Source of the DNA: Paracoccus sp. IB05 | Lineage (GTDB): Bacteria; Pseudomonadota; Alphaproteobacteria; Rhodobacterales; Rhodobacteraceae | NCBI RefSeq assembly: GCF_016405985.1 | Contig: NZ_JAEFCF010000009.1 | Coordinates: 62,001 to 126,000 of the forward strand | Reading direction: 5' to 3' | Length of the DNA: 64,000 nt | In this document: one piece after another, positions 63,563 to 64,000 of the stretch | Position numbering within the stretch: the first letter of the stretch is position 1 | Layout: every line of letters starts with the position of its first letter | The notes under the pieces: model-generated | What the model saw: only the letters and a program-made list of their open reading frames with translations | Databases searched by the model: none | Told to the model about the DNA's origin: nothing | Translations under genes and position numbers: made by a program

Positions 63563-64000
63563 GGTTCTCGTTGCCACGCTTTTGCTGAGCGCGCCTGCCT
63601 TTGCGCAGGATGTTCCCGATCTGCCGGGCCCGAATCTGGTGCTCGACATCCAGGGCGAGGCCAATGGCCGCGTGGTCATTGACCTGCTTGACGATAAGGC
63701 GCCGAAACATGTGGCGCAGATCGTTCAGCTCGCGACAGAGGGCGCCTATGATGGCGTGGTCTTTCACCGCGTGATCGATGGTTTCATGGCCCAGACCGGT
63801 GATGTGCAGTTCGGCAAACCGGCTACGCTGGCCGAAGAGCTTGCCAAATTGCCGAAAGGTGCGGCTGAAGGCACCTATAAGCTCCATGGTATGGAGATCC
63901 CGGCGGAATTCGTCAGCGCCGGCATGGGTGGCTCGCATCTGCCTGATATTCCGGCAGAGTTTTCGGATGTCTCGTTCCAGCGCGGCATCGTCGGCATGGC
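63552..64000 (+). CDS. exported cyclophilin-type peptidyl-prolyl isomerase, 5' part (cut by window end)
   Basis: The frame starts at ATG 63552 inside the end of ppiB and runs to the window edge, giving about 149 visible residues. It begins with a signal peptide (MLRKVLVATLLLSAPAFA, cleavage before QD). The cyclophilin fold follows with FHRVIDGFMAQTGDVQFG and GMGGSHLPDIPAEFSD. An insertion relative to PpiB lies in the middle (EELAKLPKGAAEGTYKLHG). It is predicted to be periplasmic. The rest of the gene lies outside. Confidence 0.9.
   Translation, partial: MLRKVLVATLLLSAPAFAQDVPDLPGPNLVLDIQGEANGRVVIDLLDDKAPKHVAQIVQLATEGAYDGVVFHRVIDGFMAQTGDVQFGKPATLAEELAKLPKGAAEGTYKLHGMEIPAEFVSAGMGGSHLPDIPAEFSDVSFQRGIVGM

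Overview
This window is a chromosomal segment of a high-GC alphaproteobacterium. It is most likely a member of the Rhodobacteraceae (Rhodobacter, Paracoccus or Gemmobacter type). The evidence is a complete RcGTA-like gene transfer agent cluster, the gene orders serS-yajC-secD-secF-Mth938-ccmABCDG, fabD-fabG-acpP-fabF-mltG and pdhA-pdhB-pdhC (with a lipoyl domain on E1 beta), and intergenic GGGATATTT repeats of a kind I recognise from this family. I see no insertion sequence, integrase, CRISPR array or rRNA operon. One tRNA gene, tRNA-Leu(UAG), is present.

Layout. 1-8.0 kb: the 5' part of serS, the Sec accessory genes yajC-secD-secF, a Mth938-type gene and the cytochrome c maturation operon ccmABCDG with a small secreted protein at its end. 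8.1-16.6 kb: acnA, a DUF1223 protein, a DMT exporter with a lauroyl-type acyltransferase, a gap of about 1 kb without a recognisable gene, and an orphan FliG-like gene. 16.7-24.4 kb: purB with a tiny secreted Cys protein, several lineage-specific genes (secreted protein, TetR-like regulator, unknown protein, HODM-like DUF3445), tig with tRNA-Leu, and a Hint-only protein behind three direct repeats. 24.4-31.2 kb: NAD(P)HX repair, glnB-glnA, zinT with a Zur-like site, rpsF-rpsR-rplI and yceI. 31.4-38.3 kb: a cytochrome b561-YceI fusion, then fatty-acid synthesis (fabD, fabG, acpP, fabF) and mltG.

38.3-52.5 kb: the gene transfer agent. All expected structural genes (g1 to g15 including g3.5 and g10.1) are open and in order, tightly packed and often overlapping by 4 nt. 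They make terminase, portal, protease, capsid, connector, tail and baseplate proteins. Upstream lie a promoter, a five-codon mini-ORF and a strong terminator, which together look like a leader that could control entry into the cluster.

52.6-64 kb: cysE; a three-gene phospholipid operon (acyltransferase, CdsA-like and CDP-alcohol phosphotransferase-like with an altered active-site motif); pdhA-pdhB-pdhC on the minus strand; an AhpD-like gene; ftsB; fructose-bisphosphate aldolase; pgk; and two tandem cyclophilins, one cytoplasmic and one exported and cut by the window end. LacI-type palindromes with a TTAGCG core sit upstream of pdhA and pgk, with a weaker one before fba, suggesting shared control of central carbon flow.

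The least-understood parts are the GTA leader, the altered CDP-alcohol phosphotransferase operon, the Hint-only gene with its repeats, and the recurrent intergenic hairpin elements.
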